Of a DNA stretch of 64,000 nucleotides, positions 32,770-41,264 are shown piece by piece. The DNA lies in NCBI RefSeq assembly GCF_024519315.1, contig NZ_JANIIC010000055.1:17317-81316 (forward strand), given 5' to 3'. Under the pieces are notes generated by a model. It saw only the letters and a list, made by a program, of their open reading frames with translations, ran no database searches and was not told the origin of the DNA. How positions within the stretch are numbered: position 1 is the first letter of the stretch; each line of letters starts with the position of its first letter. The translations under genes and the position numbers were made by a program. This DNA comes from Streptomyces malaysiensis subsp. samsunensis. Its GTDB lineage: Bacteria; Actinomycetota; Actinomycetes; Streptomycetales; Streptomycetaceae.

Positions 32770-33798
32770 TTGCGGACACAGTTGGTGACGATCCATGACG
32801 TGGCGCGAGCCGCCGGAGTCTCCCCGGCGACCGTCTCGCGTGTCTTCAACGGCGGCAAGGTCACACCGGCACGCGCCCTGTCCGTGCAAGAGGCGGCGGC
32901 GGCCCTCGGGTTCGCGCCCAACCGGGTGGCGCGCTCGCTGCGCAAGCAGCGGTCCAGTGTGATCGCGCTGATCATCCCGGACATCGAGAACCCGTTCTTC
33001 ACCTCGCTCGCCCGCGGTGTCGAGGACGCCGCGCAGCGCACCAGCCTTTCGGTGGTCCTGTGCAACTCCGACGAGGACACCGAGAAGGAGCGCCGCTATC
33101 TGGAGGTCGCGCTCGGTGAACAGATGGCGGGGGTCATCGTGGCGGCGGCGTCCCAGGACGAGACGGACCTGGGGCCGCTGACCGACCGCGGTGTGCCCGT
33201 CGTCGCCGTCGACCGCCGGCCGCGCGACGCCGAGGTGGACGCGGTCCGGGTCGACAACCACCACGGCGGCGAGGTGGCCACCCGCCACCTCCTCCAGGCC
33301 GGATACCGCAGGATCGCCTGCATCACCGGGCCCGAAGGGGCCTCCACCTCCGAGGAACGACTCGCGGGCCACCGCGCGGCGTTGAGCGCCGCCCAGGGCA
33401 GCGCGGCCGCGGCCGCGGCCGACAACACCTACATACGCCACGCCGACTTCCGGGTGGAGGGCGGCCGGGTGGCGATGCGTGAACTGCTGGCCTTGCCCGA
33501 GCCGCCCGATGCCGTGTTCGTCGCCAACAACCTCATGACCATCGGTGTCCTCGACGCCCTCGGCGAGGCGGGCCGCACCCCGCCCGGCGTCGGTGTGCTC
33601 TCCTTCGGCGACGTCCCCTGGGCGTCGCTGGTGCGGCCGTCGCTCACGGCCGTCGAACTGCCCTCGTACGAGCTGGGGCGCACCGCCGCCGACCTGCTGC
33701 TACAGCGCAGGGACGGCAGCCTGTCCCCGGTGCAGACCGTGGTGCTGCGCACAAAGCTCCAGGTCCGCGAGAGCACGGCCGGGCCCGCCGGGTCCTGA
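32770..33798 (+). CDS. LacI-family transcriptional regulator
   Basis: 342 residues. The LacI helix-turn-helix is at the N-terminus (TIHDVARAAGVSPATVSRVFN) with hinge FAPNRVARSLRK, then a periplasmic-binding-like sugar domain (VIALIIPDIENPFFTSLARGVED to the end). It should repress sugar genes until its ligand binds. The start is TTG 32770 or GTG 32785. The palindrome upstream and its near-copy before the FGGY kinase indicate control of itself and of that operon. A hairpin at 33825-33862 separates the two genes. Confidence 0.9.
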   Translation: MRTQLVTIHDVARAAGVSPATVSRVFNGGKVTPARALSVQEAAAALGFAPNRVARSLRKQRSSVIALIIPDIENPFFTSLARGVEDAAQRTSLSVVLCNSDEDTEKERRYLEVALGEQMAGVIVAAASQDETDLGPLTDRGVPVVAVDRRPRDAEVDAVRVDNHHGGEVATRHLLQAGYRRIACITGPEGASTSEERLAGHRAALSAAQGSAAAAAADNTYIRHADFRVEGGRVAMRELLALPEPPDAVFVANNLMTIGVLDALGEAGRTPPGVGVLSFGDVPWASLVRPSLTAVELPSYELGRTAADLLLQRRDGSLSPVQTVVLRTKLQVRESTAGPAGS

Positions 33799-33824
33799 CA
33801 GACCCTAGCGGCGTCACGAGAAGA

Positions 33825-33862
33825 GCGGTGTCGCACCGGCCACTCGCCCGGTGCGACACCGC
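33825..33862 (+). terminator. Terminator after the LacI gene
   Basis: GCGGTGTCGCACCGG pairs perfectly (15 bp) with its complement at 33848-33862, with an 8-nt loop. Confidence 0.8.
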
Positions 33863-33940
33863 CTCCCGCAAGCCCGCGCGCCCGCGAGCCCGTCACCAGG
33901 TCACTTCAAGCCCGACGTCTTGACCGACTCCACAATTGAC

Positions 33941-33957
33941 GATGAAATCGTTTTCTG
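33941..33957 (+). promoter_or_regulatory. Candidate LacI-family operator before the FGGY kinase
   Basis: GATGAAATCGTTTTCTG lies 15-31 nt before the kinase start and shares TGAAATC-TTTTC with the palindrome at 32712-32731. It is preceded by TTGACG at 33937-33942, a likely -35 element that the repressor would cover. Confidence 0.55.
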
Positions 33958-33971
33958 TCAGCGTGCTCGCC

Positions 33972-35450
33972 ATGCCTCACAACGCAGTCATCGGTGTGGA
34001 CATCGGCACTTCGAGCAGCAAGGGCGTCCTCGTCGGTCTCGATGGCACGCTGATCCGCTCGGCCACACGGGAGCACACCCCCGCACGGCCCGGCCCCGGC
34101 CGCTTCGAAATGGACGCCTCCATCTGGTGGCGCGAGTTCATCGAACTCGCCCGGGAGCTGACCGCCGCGGATGACACCACCGTGGTCGCCGTCGGGGTCA
34201 GCGGCATGGGGCCGTGTGTCCTGCTGGCCGATGAGCGGGACACCCCACTGCGCCCCGCCGTGCTCTACGGTGTGGACACCCGCTCCGTCCACCAGATCCA
34301 GCGCATCGCGGCACGGCTGGGCGCCGATGAGATCATGCGCCGTGGCGGCTCCGCCCTGACCACACAGGCAGCGGGGCCCAAGATCGCCTGGATCGCCGAG
34401 GAGGAGTCCGAGCTCTACGCGCGGGCCCGGCGGCTGTACATGCCGAGCTCCTGGCTGGTCAGGCAGCTCACCGGCAACTACGTCCTGGACCACCACTCGG
34501 CCAGCCAGTGCACCCCGCTGTACGACACGCACACCCGCGAGTGGTACGCCCCCTGGGCCGCCGATGTCGCCCCCGGCATCGAACTGCCGCCACTGCGCTG
34601 GCCCGGCGAGGCGGCCGGGACCCTCACCCCCGAGGCCGCCACGGCGACCGGTCTGCCCGCCGGTATCCCCGTCACCACCGGCACTGTCGACGCCTGGGCC
34701 GAGGCGCTGAGCGTGGGTGCGCAGAACATCGGCGATCTGATGCTGATGTACGGCACCACCATGTTCCTCATCCACACCGTGCCCGAGCCGCTGACCAGCC
34801 CGTCGCTGTGGGGCACGGTCGGCGCCCTGCCCGGGACCCGCAACCTGGCCGGGGGCATGGCCACTTCCGGCGCGGTCGCCAACTGGCTGCGGGACCTGTT
34901 CGCCGACGGCGACCACGCCCGACTCACCGCGCTGGCCGCCGAGTCGGGCCCCGGCGCCAATGGCCTGCTGATGCTCCCGTACTTCTCCGGCGAGCGCACC
35001 CCGATCATGGACCCGGACGCCCGTGGAGTGATCGCCGGACTGACCCTGTCCCACACCCGCGGAGACCTCTACCGGGCCGCACTCGAAGCCACCGGGTTCG
35101 CGGTCCGCCAGAACATCGAGGTCATCGAGGCGGTCGGCGGCGACATCCGCCGCGTGGTCGCCGTGGGCGGCGGCACCCAGGGCGCCCTGTGGACACAGAT
35201 CGTCTCCGATATCACCGGCCGCCCGCAGGAGTTGCGCACCATCACCATCGGCGCCGGCTACGGCGACGCTCTGCTGGCCGCCCAACTCGTCGGCGACGCC
35301 TCCATCGAGGACTGGAACCCGGTGCGCGAGACGGTGACGCCCCGCGCCGAGCACACCGGGCGCTACGACGAGCTGTACACCCTCTACCGGCGGCTGTACC
35401 CGGACACCGCCGCCACCGTCCACGCCCTGGCCGCACTCCAGGAGCGCTGA
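33972..35450 (+). CDS. FGGY-family carbohydrate kinase, xylulokinase-like
   Basis: 492 residues. The phosphate-1 motif is AVIGVDIGTSSSKGVLVGLDG at the N-terminus. GVSGMGPCVLLAD and TTGTVDAWAEALSVG follow, then LPYFSGERTPIMDPDARGVI near 340 and the C-terminal adenine/ATP motif VVAVGGGTQGALWTQIVSDI near 396. The family phosphorylates pentuloses and related sugars. The start is ATG 33972; a frame from 33936 would run through the operator. It is first gene of a LacI-controlled operon whose next gene, a fucose-isomerase-like enzyme, is truncated. The region around its stop is repeated three times. Confidence 0.88.
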   Translation: MPHNAVIGVDIGTSSSKGVLVGLDGTLIRSATREHTPARPGPGRFEMDASIWWREFIELARELTAADDTTVVAVGVSGMGPCVLLADERDTPLRPAVLYGVDTRSVHQIQRIAARLGADEIMRRGGSALTTQAAGPKIAWIAEEESELYARARRLYMPSSWLVRQLTGNYVLDHHSASQCTPLYDTHTREWYAPWAADVAPGIELPPLRWPGEAAGTLTPEAATATGLPAGIPVTTGTVDAWAEALSVGAQNIGDLMLMYGTTMFLIHTVPEPLTSPSLWGTVGALPGTRNLAGGMATSGAVANWLRDLFADGDHARLTALAAESGPGANGLLMLPYFSGERTPIMDPDARGVIAGLTLSHTRGDLYRAALEATGFAVRQNIEVIEAVGGDIRRVVAVGGGTQGALWTQIVSDITGRPQELRTITIGAGYGDALLAAQLVGDASIEDWNPVRETVTPRAEHTGRYDELYTLYRRLYPDTAATVHALAALQER

Positions 35451-35520
35451 AGCGCTCGCACTTCAGGAGGGCTGAAGCGCTCGCACTTCAGGAGGGCTGA
35501 AGCGCTCGCACTTCAGGAGG
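35446..35520. repeat. Three tandem 25-bp repeats over the kinase stop codon
   Basis: The unit GCTGAAGCGCTCGCACTTCA plus GGAGG occurs perfectly at 35446-35470, 35471-35495 and 35496-35520, followed by a partial GCTGA. Each unit contains a TGA and a perfect AGGAGG. It appears to derive from the kinase end (GCACTCCAGGAGCGCTGA). As 25 is not a multiple of 3, the stop falls in each frame in turn. Confidence 0.9.
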
Positions 35521-35709
35521 GCTGAGCGCCCCCCTTCCGAATGGTGCCCTCCATAAGGGCGCCCCCGAGAGGCCACACCCCGATGCGCCCCGGCCGGAGG
35601 CCACAGCCGCCTTCCCGCCGAGAGTGACACCGGTGACCGACTCCGCTCGACCCGCGTCGGCCCCGCCACGGACCGCGCGCACCATCGACGCACCACCAAC
35701 GGAGACCGC

Positions 35710-36162
35710 ATGACCGCGTACACCCTGCCCGAGCTCCACCGGCCGCTCGCCGCCGAGCCGAACACCGTCTACACCGTGGCCAGCGGCGATCTGCGCCCCG
35801 CCGCCAACGTCACCTGCTGGCCCACCCAGGAGAAGCTGGAGGGCGACCTCGCCGCGGCCCTCACCGACCTGGGCCGGAAGGTGCGCCGCGGCCACCCGGT
35901 CGACCAGGCCAAGGGGCACGGGTTCATCGACAGCCAGCGCGCCGGGATCGAGGTCTTCAAGCGGATACCCGAGGACGCCCCGCTCATCGTCGTCGAGGCC
36001 GTCTGGCAGTACAGCCACCACGTGCTCGCCGGTCTGCGCGACCACCGGGGCCCGATCCTGGTCGTGGCCAACTGGAGCGGTGAGTTCCCCGGTCTGGTCG
36101 GCCTGCTGAACCTCGCCGGCAGCCGCCTCACCAAGGCGGGATGTGACTACTCGGTGCTGTGG
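35710..36162 (+). pseudogene. N-terminal fragment of a fucose-isomerase-like sugar isomerase
   Basis: About 151 residues resemble the N-terminal domain of L-fucose isomerase-like enzymes: YTVASGDLRPAANVTCWPTQ, HPVDQAKGHGFIDSQRAGIE, PLIVVEAVWQYSHHVLAGLRDHRGPILVVANWSGEFPGLVGLLNLAGSRL and DYSVLW. The full proteins are about 450 residues or more. After about 36162 the frame reads through another gene's DNA out of frame, so the rest of the enzyme is lost. It follows the FGGY kinase, the normal isomerase-kinase pairing, so this sugar pathway is probably dead here. Confidence 0.75.
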
Positions 36163-36737
36163 AGACGTGGCAGTACCTGTGCCAGTGGCCCGGGGACCAG
36201 TACGGAGGCCAGTTCCAGCAGAAGACCTACGCGGTCGCGGACGACGGCTACTGCTACGTCCTGTCGAGCGTGTTCAACCGGGACGTGGCATCCGACCTCC
36301 TGCTCCACCGCGTCCGGCAGGACCAACTGGGCGACCCGGCGGCGTACCAGCCGTGGGGCTATGCGAACGGCTCCTGGGGCTGGGGCAACTACCCCACCAC
36401 GATCACCGCCCGGCGCCGGTCCGGGGAGATCTGTTTCCGTGCGATGGGCGGCAAGTACGCCCTGACCTGGCTGAACATGGAGCCCCTTGACATCCGCGCC
36501 CAGGTTTTCGCCCTGCCGACAAGCGACCTGTTCGCCACCCCGGAACAGCCCCTCATCGTCCCCACCACTCCCGGCAACGAGTCCGGCAACGAGTCCGGCA
36601 ACGCGGTGGCCAACCCCTACGGCGGTTTCATCGTCCCGGGCTCGACCTTCGGCGACTTCCACCTCGCCGTGAGCCAGTGGTACGACGACCGGAACTACCG
36701 GGTGATGCAGTACCGGATCAACGGCCTGGCCGCCTGA
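36159..36737 (+). pseudogene. C-terminal fragment of a DUF4185-like secreted protein
   Basis: About 192 residues starting abruptly at ETWQYLCQWPGDQYGGQFQQ and continuing YVLSSVFNRDVASDLLLHRV, WGYANGSWGWGNYP and GGFIVPGSTFGDFHLAVSQW. I read this as the C-terminal half of a DUF4185-type (five-bladed-propeller-like) protein. No start, ribosome site or signal peptide precedes it. The upstream DNA is the sugar-isomerase fragment in a different frame, so the two were joined by a deletion near 36160. A short NES/GNESGN repeat lies near residues 147-153. The family name is from memory and less certain than the truncation. Confidence 0.65.
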
Positions 36738-36772
36738 GCACGCCGCCACCGACACCCGCGGAGGAGCACACC

Positions 36773-36892
36773 GTGCGTAAATCCGGATTACCGATCACCC
36801 TGGCGGCCGGGATGGCCGGCCCAACGCGCCTCGGGCGACGGGAAACGACGAACGCAAGCCGAGCAGCTGGTGGGGCTGCACCTGGCCGCTGA
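36773..36892 (+). pseudogene. Signal-peptide fragment of a lost gene
   Basis: GTG 36773 has a good ribosome site (GAGGAG at 36760-36765) and encodes RKSGLPITLAAGMA, which looks like the start of a Sec signal peptide. After about 14 codons the sequence becomes GPTRLGRRETT and stops at 36892. The body of the gene is missing, a third scar within 1 kb. Confidence 0.5.
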
Positions 36893-36934
36893 CCCCGTTG
36901 GGGTGCGCCGCCACCGGCGCGGATACTGGGGCCC

Positions 36935-37555
36935 ATGCGTATCGATTTCGACCCCGAGACCATGGGCCCCGTCCCGTTCTACAAGCTGCTGACCTCCACC
37001 ATCGTGCCCCGGCCGATCGCCTGGGTGTCCACGGTCAGCGGGGATGGCGCCGCCAACCTCGCCCCGCACTCGTTCTTCACCGTCGCGGCCGTGGATCCGC
37101 CGATCGTGCAGTTCACCTCCGTGGGACGCAAGGACTCGCTGCGGAATGTCGAGGACACCGGGGAGTTTGTGGTGAACCTCGCCCCCGAGGCGCTGTTCGA
37201 GCAGGTCAACGCGACCGCGACGAACTTTCCGCACGGGGTGAGCGAGTTCGAGGCGGTGGGGGTGGCGCAGGAGCCGAGTGCGCGGGTGAAGCCACCCCGG
37301 GTGGCGGGGTCGCCGGTGGCGCTGGAGTGTGTGGTGCACGGCACGCTGGGGCTCGGAAATTCGACGGTGGTCCTCGGGCGGGTGGTGCATGCCGTGGTCG
37401 ACGACGAGGTGATGGTCGACGGGCATGCGGAGATCTCCAGGCTGCGGCCGCTGTCCCGGCTGGGGAAGAACGAATGGGGCACGGTCGGCGATGTGCGCGA
37501 TCTCGCCCGGGTCCGTTATGAGGACTGGGAGGGCCGGGGGCCGGTGCAGGCGTGA
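36935..37555 (+). CDS. Flavin reductase-like FMN-binding protein
   Basis: 206 residues and a single flavin-reductase-like split barrel: FYKLLTSTIVPRPIAWVSTVSGDGAANLAPHSFFTVAAVDPP with the usual FMN-contacting pattern, then DTGEFVVNLAP and HYG-type core replaced by GRVVHAVVDDEV. It reduces FMN or FAD with NAD(P)H or serves as a flavin-binding oxidoreductase; the partner is unknown. The gene is intact and has its own start (ATG 36935). The HAD gene follows after 40 nt. Confidence 0.85.
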   Translation: MRIDFDPETMGPVPFYKLLTSTIVPRPIAWVSTVSGDGAANLAPHSFFTVAAVDPPIVQFTSVGRKDSLRNVEDTGEFVVNLAPEALFEQVNATATNFPHGVSEFEAVGVAQEPSARVKPPRVAGSPVALECVVHGTLGLGNSTVVLGRVVHAVVDDEVMVDGHAEISRLRPLSRLGKNEWGTVGDVRDLARVRYEDWEGRGPVQA

Positions 37556-37595
37556 GGCGCACCGACCGGAGAAACCGGAGGGAAGGGCCGGGGTG

Positions 37596-38240
37596 ATGGA
37601 GAGCGTGGTGTTCGACATCGGCTCGACCCTCGTCCGTGAGGACCGCTACTGGGGTGCCTGGGCCGACTGGCTCGGGGTGCCGCGGCATACCCTGTCCGCG
37701 CTGGTGGGGGCCGTGGTCGCGCAGGGGCGGGACGACGGGGACGCGATCCGGCTGGTGCGGCCGGGCGTGGACATCGAGGCCGAGCGGCGGGCGCGGGAGG
37801 CGGCGGGCCGTGGGGAGTGGCTGGACGAGTCCGATCTGTACCCGGATGTGCGGTCCGCGCTCGGCGCGCTGCGAGCGTCGGGGCTGCGGGTGGTCCTGGC
37901 CGGAAATCAGTCGCTGCGGGCGGGTGAGCTGCTGCGCGGCCTGGGGCTGCCGGTCGACGCCGTGGCGACATCCAGTGAGTGGGGGGTCGCCAAGCCCGAT
38001 CCGGAGTTCTTCCGGCGGGTGGCGGAGCTCGGCGGTGCCGCGCCCGGGGACACGGTGTACGTGGGTGACTACCCGGCCTTCGACATCCGCCCCGCGAAGG
38101 CCGCCGGGCTGCGGGCCGCGCATATCCGCCGGGGGCCGTGGGCGTATCTATGGGCCGATACGGCCGACGCGGCGATGGCGGACTGGCGGATCGACTCGTT
38201 GGACCGGCTGGTGGAGATCGTCACCGAACCGCGGATGTGA
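37596..38240 (+). CDS. HAD-family hydrolase
   Basis: 214 residues. HAD motif I is VVFDIGSTLV; the second Asp of the usual DXD is Ser here, as in some non-phosphatase or divergent members. Motif II is VVLAGNQS near residue 100, motif III Lys is in WGVAKPDPEFF near 130, and motif IV is VYVGDYPAFDIRPA near 152. It probably acts on a small phosphate ester or is a dehalogenase-like protein. GGAGGG precedes ATG 37596. Its last 20 or so bases, including the stop, are imperfectly repeated downstream. Confidence 0.85.
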   Translation: MESVVFDIGSTLVREDRYWGAWADWLGVPRHTLSALVGAVVAQGRDDGDAIRLVRPGVDIEAERRAREAAGRGEWLDESDLYPDVRSALGALRASGLRVVLAGNQSLRAGELLRGLGLPVDAVATSSEWGVAKPDPEFFRRVAELGGAAPGDTVYVGDYPAFDIRPAKAAGLRAAHIRRGPWAYLWADTADAAMADWRIDSLDRLVEIVTEPRM

Positions 38241-38263
38241 CCGTCACCGAACCGCCGGTGTGA
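38219..38263. repeat. Tandem duplication of the HAD gene end
   Basis: CGTCACCGAACCGCGGATGTGA (given in two parts: CGTCACCGAACCG and CGGATGTGA) at 38219-38240 recurs as CGTCACCGAACCG with CCGGTGTGA at 38242-38263, a period of 23 bp. Both units end in TGA. Confidence 0.7.
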
Positions 38264-38447
38264 TCGGACCCATGGCGCGGCAGCTCGGATGGTGTGGCAG
38301 CCCGGGGGAGAGGTGCGCGCTGGGTGAGGAATTCACACCCGGTGTGATGTGAATGCCTGCATATATCTACCGCACACCCTTCCCAGATGCCCCGCATGGC
38401 GATTGACTCGTCCCATGCCGCTCAGGGGGCGCCAGACCTGAGCGAAG

Positions 38448-38483
38448 GGGCCGCCGGACTCCTCCCTCCTCGGCCGGCGGCCC
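38448..38483. terminator. Hairpin between HAD and uppP genes
   Basis: GGGCCGCCGG pairs with CCGGCGGCCC at 38474-38483 around a 16-nt loop. It lies just beyond the uppP stop and between convergent genes. Confidence 0.6.
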
Positions 38484-38506
38484 ATCCCCCTGCCCTCATG
38501 GGTGCG

Positions 38507-39379
38507 TCAGCCCGCCGACTCGGCCGCGTGGGCGCTCAGCACACCCAAGCCGACCAGCGCGAAGAGTGTGATGCCCAGCAGGATCCGGTAGATCACGAAC
38601 GGCATGAAGCTCTTACTTGAAATAAACTTCATGAACCACGCGATGACCACATATCCGACCACGAAGGCGATGACCGTCGCGAAGATCGTCGGGCCCCACT
38701 CCGTATGGCCCTCGGACGCGTCCTTCAGCTCGAACGCACCGGAGGCCAGCACCGCCGGCACGGCGAGAAGGAAGGAGTAGCGGGCCGCCGCCTCACGGGT
38801 GTAGCCCATCAGCAGTCCGCCACTGATCGTCGCGCCCGACCGGGACACGCCCGGCACCAGCGCCATCGCCTGGCAGACGCCGAATATCAGGCCGTCGCGG
38901 ATGTTCAGTTCTTGCAGTGTCTTGCGCTGGTTGGCGACGCGATGCCGGCCGCCGGTCTCATCGCGCGCCGCACGGCGGTCCGCGAAGCCCAGCACGATAC
39001 CCAGGACCACGAGGGTCGTGGCTATGAGCCGCAGATCGCGGAACGGACCCTCGATCGCGTCCTGAAGGGTGAGCCCGAGCACGCCGATGGGCAGCGAGCC
39101 GACGATCACCAGCCAGCCCATCTGGGCGTCGTGGTTGCCGCGCCACTCCTTGCTGAAGAGCGAGCGGAACCAGGCCGAGACGATATTGACGATGTCCTTG
39201 CGGAAGTAGATGAGTACCGCGAGCTCCGTGCCGATCTGGGTGATCGCGGTGAAGGCGGGCCCAGGGTCGTTCCAGCCGGCGAACGCGGCCGTGAGCCGCA
39301 GATGGGCGCTGGAGGAGATCGGAAGAAACTCAGTCAGCCCCTGGACCAGCCCGAGGATGAATGATTCGAACCACGACAT
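38507..39379 (-). CDS. uppP: Undecaprenyl-diphosphate phosphatase UppP (BacA)
   Basis: 290 residues with about eight hydrophobic helices. The two family motifs are present: LGLVQGLTEFLPISSSAHLRL near residues 9-29, with the catalytic Glu and Ser, and ALVPGVSRSGATISGGLLMG near 180 with the catalytic Arg. It recycles C55 lipid carrier for cell-wall synthesis at the membrane and gives low-level bacitracin resistance. The start is ATG 39379 (MSWFES); the frame extends to 39541 but without support. Confidence 0.96.
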   Translation of the reverse strand: MSWFESFILGLVQGLTEFLPISSSAHLRLTAAFAGWNDPGPAFTAITQIGTELAVLIYFRKDIVNIVSAWFRSLFSKEWRGNHDAQMGWLVIVGSLPIGVLGLTLQDAIEGPFRDLRLIATTLVVLGIVLGFADRRAARDETGGRHRVANQRKTLQELNIRDGLIFGVCQAMALVPGVSRSGATISGGLLMGYTREAAARYSFLLAVPAVLASGAFELKDASEGHTEWGPTIFATVIAFVVGYVVIAWFMKFISSKSFMPFVIYRILLGITLFALVGLGVLSAHAAESAG

Positions 39380-39697
39380 TGAGTCTTCGCTATCCAAGGC
39401 TGATCGTGCGCTGATCAGTTCATAGCCATGGATAACCAGGCGTGACCGATTCAGGGCGGGATGGTCGGCGGGAAGCCGGCGGTCGAGGATCAACAGCCGG
39501 TTGGGGGGCAGCGTAGCGTCCCCGGCTGCGCGGCCCATCAAGGGCCTGGTCAGACCATAGGTTCATCGCTTTGACCTCGGGTACTCGGCGCTCGGCCGCC
39601 CGGCCGCGGGCGCCCTGCCGAGGATCGGCCCTGAACAGCGCCTGAACAGCCGCAGACAGCTATGGACAGCCGAGGACAGCCGGAGGAGCCGAACTGT
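39380..39697. other. Divergent intergenic region, 318 bp
   Basis: Promoter region between uppP and the MFS gene. GCTGATCGTGCGCTGATCAG near 39400-39420 is a short repeated/palindromic patch (CTGATC twice), and GGACAGC recurs near 39655-39683. No gene is visible. Confidence 0.4.
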
Positions 39698-41242
39698 ATG
39701 ACCGCGAGCGGGCACGACGGAGGACAGGGAGATCGAGGGGAGGGATCCGGGGATGGGGCCGGAGCCAGGACCGGCCCCGGCGGGACGATCACCACCGAGG
39801 TCCCGGCGCGACTGGACCGGCTGCCCTGGTCGCGCTGGCACTGGATGATCGTGGTCGGCCTCGGCACCGTATGGATCCTGGACGGTCTCGAGGTGACCGT
39901 CGTCGGCAATATCGCCAGCCGCCTCTCCGAGCCCGGCAGCGGGCTGACCATAACCGACGCGCAGGTCACCGGGATGGCGGCGGCCCTGTATGTGGCCGGG
40001 GCCTGCACCGGGGCGCTGGTCTTCGGCTGGCTCACCGACCGCTACGGGCGCAAGAAGCTCTTCCTCATCACGCTCGGGGTCTATCTGGCCGCCACCGCGC
40101 TCACCGCCATCTCCTTCTCGGCCTGGTGGTTCTTCCTGTTCCGCTTCCTCACCGGCTTCGGCATCGGCGGGGAGTACGCGGCCATCAACTCCGCGATCGA
40201 CGAGCTGATCCCCAGCAGATACCGGGGCCGTGTCGATCTGGTCATCAACGGGAGCTTCTGGCTCGGTGCGATGGGCGGCTCGCTGCTCTCCGTGCTGATG
40301 CTCAACACCAGCTTCTTCGCGCTGAACGTCGGCTGGCGGCTCACCTTCGCCCTCGGCGTCGTCCTCGGCCTGGTCATCCTGCTGGTCCGCCGGAACGTCC
40401 CGGAGAGCCCGCGCTGGATGTTCATCCACGGCCGGGCGGAGGGCGCCGACGAACTGGTCGCGGCGGCCGAACGGCGGATCGAGGACGAGACCGGGCGGCG
40501 CCTCCCCGAACCGGACAGGGCCATCACCATCAGAACGCGGAAGAGCACCGGCTTCATCGAGATCGCCCGGACCGTCCTCCGGGCGTATCCCCGGCGCGCG
40601 GTCCTCGGACTCGCCCTCTTCATCGGGCAGGCGTTTCTCTACAACGCCATCACCTTCGGCTTCGGCTCGATCCTGGTGAGGTTCTTCGCCGTGCCCAGCG
40701 GTGACACCGGCTACTACTTCGTGGTCATCGCCTTCGGCAACTTCCTCGGGCCGCTCCTGCTGAGCAGGCTCTTCGACACGGTCGGCCGCCGTCCGATGAT
40801 CTCGGGGACTTACATCCTCTCCGGTGTGCTGCTGTTCATCACCGCCTGGATGTTCGGCAACGGCTGGCTCGGCGCGGCCACGATGACCGCCTGCTGGTGC
40901 GTGGTCCTCTTCTTCGCCTCGGCCGGTGCGAGCTCCGCGTATCTGACGGTCAGCGAGGTCTTCCCGATGGAGACGCGCGCCCTGGCCATCGCCTTCTTCT
41001 ACGCCGTCGGCACGGCGGCCGGAGGCATCAGCGGTCCGCTGATCTTCTCGGAGCTGACCCAGAGCGGCGTCGTCGCCGACACCGTGCTGGCCTTCTCCAT
41101 CGGGGCGACGCTCATGGTCGCCGCCGGGCTCGTCGCCGCCTTCCTCGCCGTCCCCGCGGAACGCCGCCCGCTCGAGGACATCGCCGAACCGCTGTCCGCC
41201 CGCGCCGCGGCCGCCTCCGCCCCGGGACGAGCGGGCGGCTGA
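39698..41242 (+). CDS. MFS transporter, sugar/metabolite porter type
   Basis: 514 residues and 12 hydrophobic helices. The MFS loop motif is GWLTDRYGRKKLFL near residue 110, the sugar-porter-like signature PESPRWMFIHGRAEGADELV follows helix 6, and the second-half motif is LFDTVGRRPMISG. The N-terminal 40 residues are Gly/Asp-rich and cytoplasmic. Similar proteins move sugars or carboxylates with protons, and the substrate cannot be told. ATG 39698 has GGAGG at 39682-39686; an upstream ATG at 39662 is less likely. Confidence 0.85.
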   Translation: MTASGHDGGQGDRGEGSGDGAGARTGPGGTITTEVPARLDRLPWSRWHWMIVVGLGTVWILDGLEVTVVGNIASRLSEPGSGLTITDAQVTGMAAALYVAGACTGALVFGWLTDRYGRKKLFLITLGVYLAATALTAISFSAWWFFLFRFLTGFGIGGEYAAINSAIDELIPSRYRGRVDLVINGSFWLGAMGGSLLSVLMLNTSFFALNVGWRLTFALGVVLGLVILLVRRNVPESPRWMFIHGRAEGADELVAAAERRIEDETGRRLPEPDRAITIRTRKSTGFIEIARTVLRAYPRRAVLGLALFIGQAFLYNAITFGFGSILVRFFAVPSGDTGYYFVVIAFGNFLGPLLLSRLFDTVGRRPMISGTYILSGVLLFITAWMFGNGWLGAATMTACWCVVLFFASAGASSAYLTVSEVFPMETRALAIAFFYAVGTAAGGISGPLIFSELTQSGVVADTVLAFSIGATLMVAAGLVAAFLAVPAERRPLEDIAEPLSARAAAASAPGRAGG

Positions 41243-41264
41243 CGCCCGGCACACGACGCGGCCA

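Noticed and set aside
30795..33080. 761-codon minus-strand frame across the DUF397, methyltransferase and LacI region
   Set aside because: It crosses two terminators and runs antisense to three recognisable genes; its translation matches no family. Only the short response-regulator remnant in another minus frame is supported.
35446..35520. Triple 25-bp repeat considered as an attachment site or iteron origin
   Set aside because: No integrase, replication protein or tRNA is nearby, and the unit is a copy of the kinase gene end.
36773..36892. Considered as a complete 39-residue secreted peptide
   Set aside because: The signal-like start breaks into unrelated sequence after 14 codons without a cleavage site or mature part, so a truncated gene is more likely.
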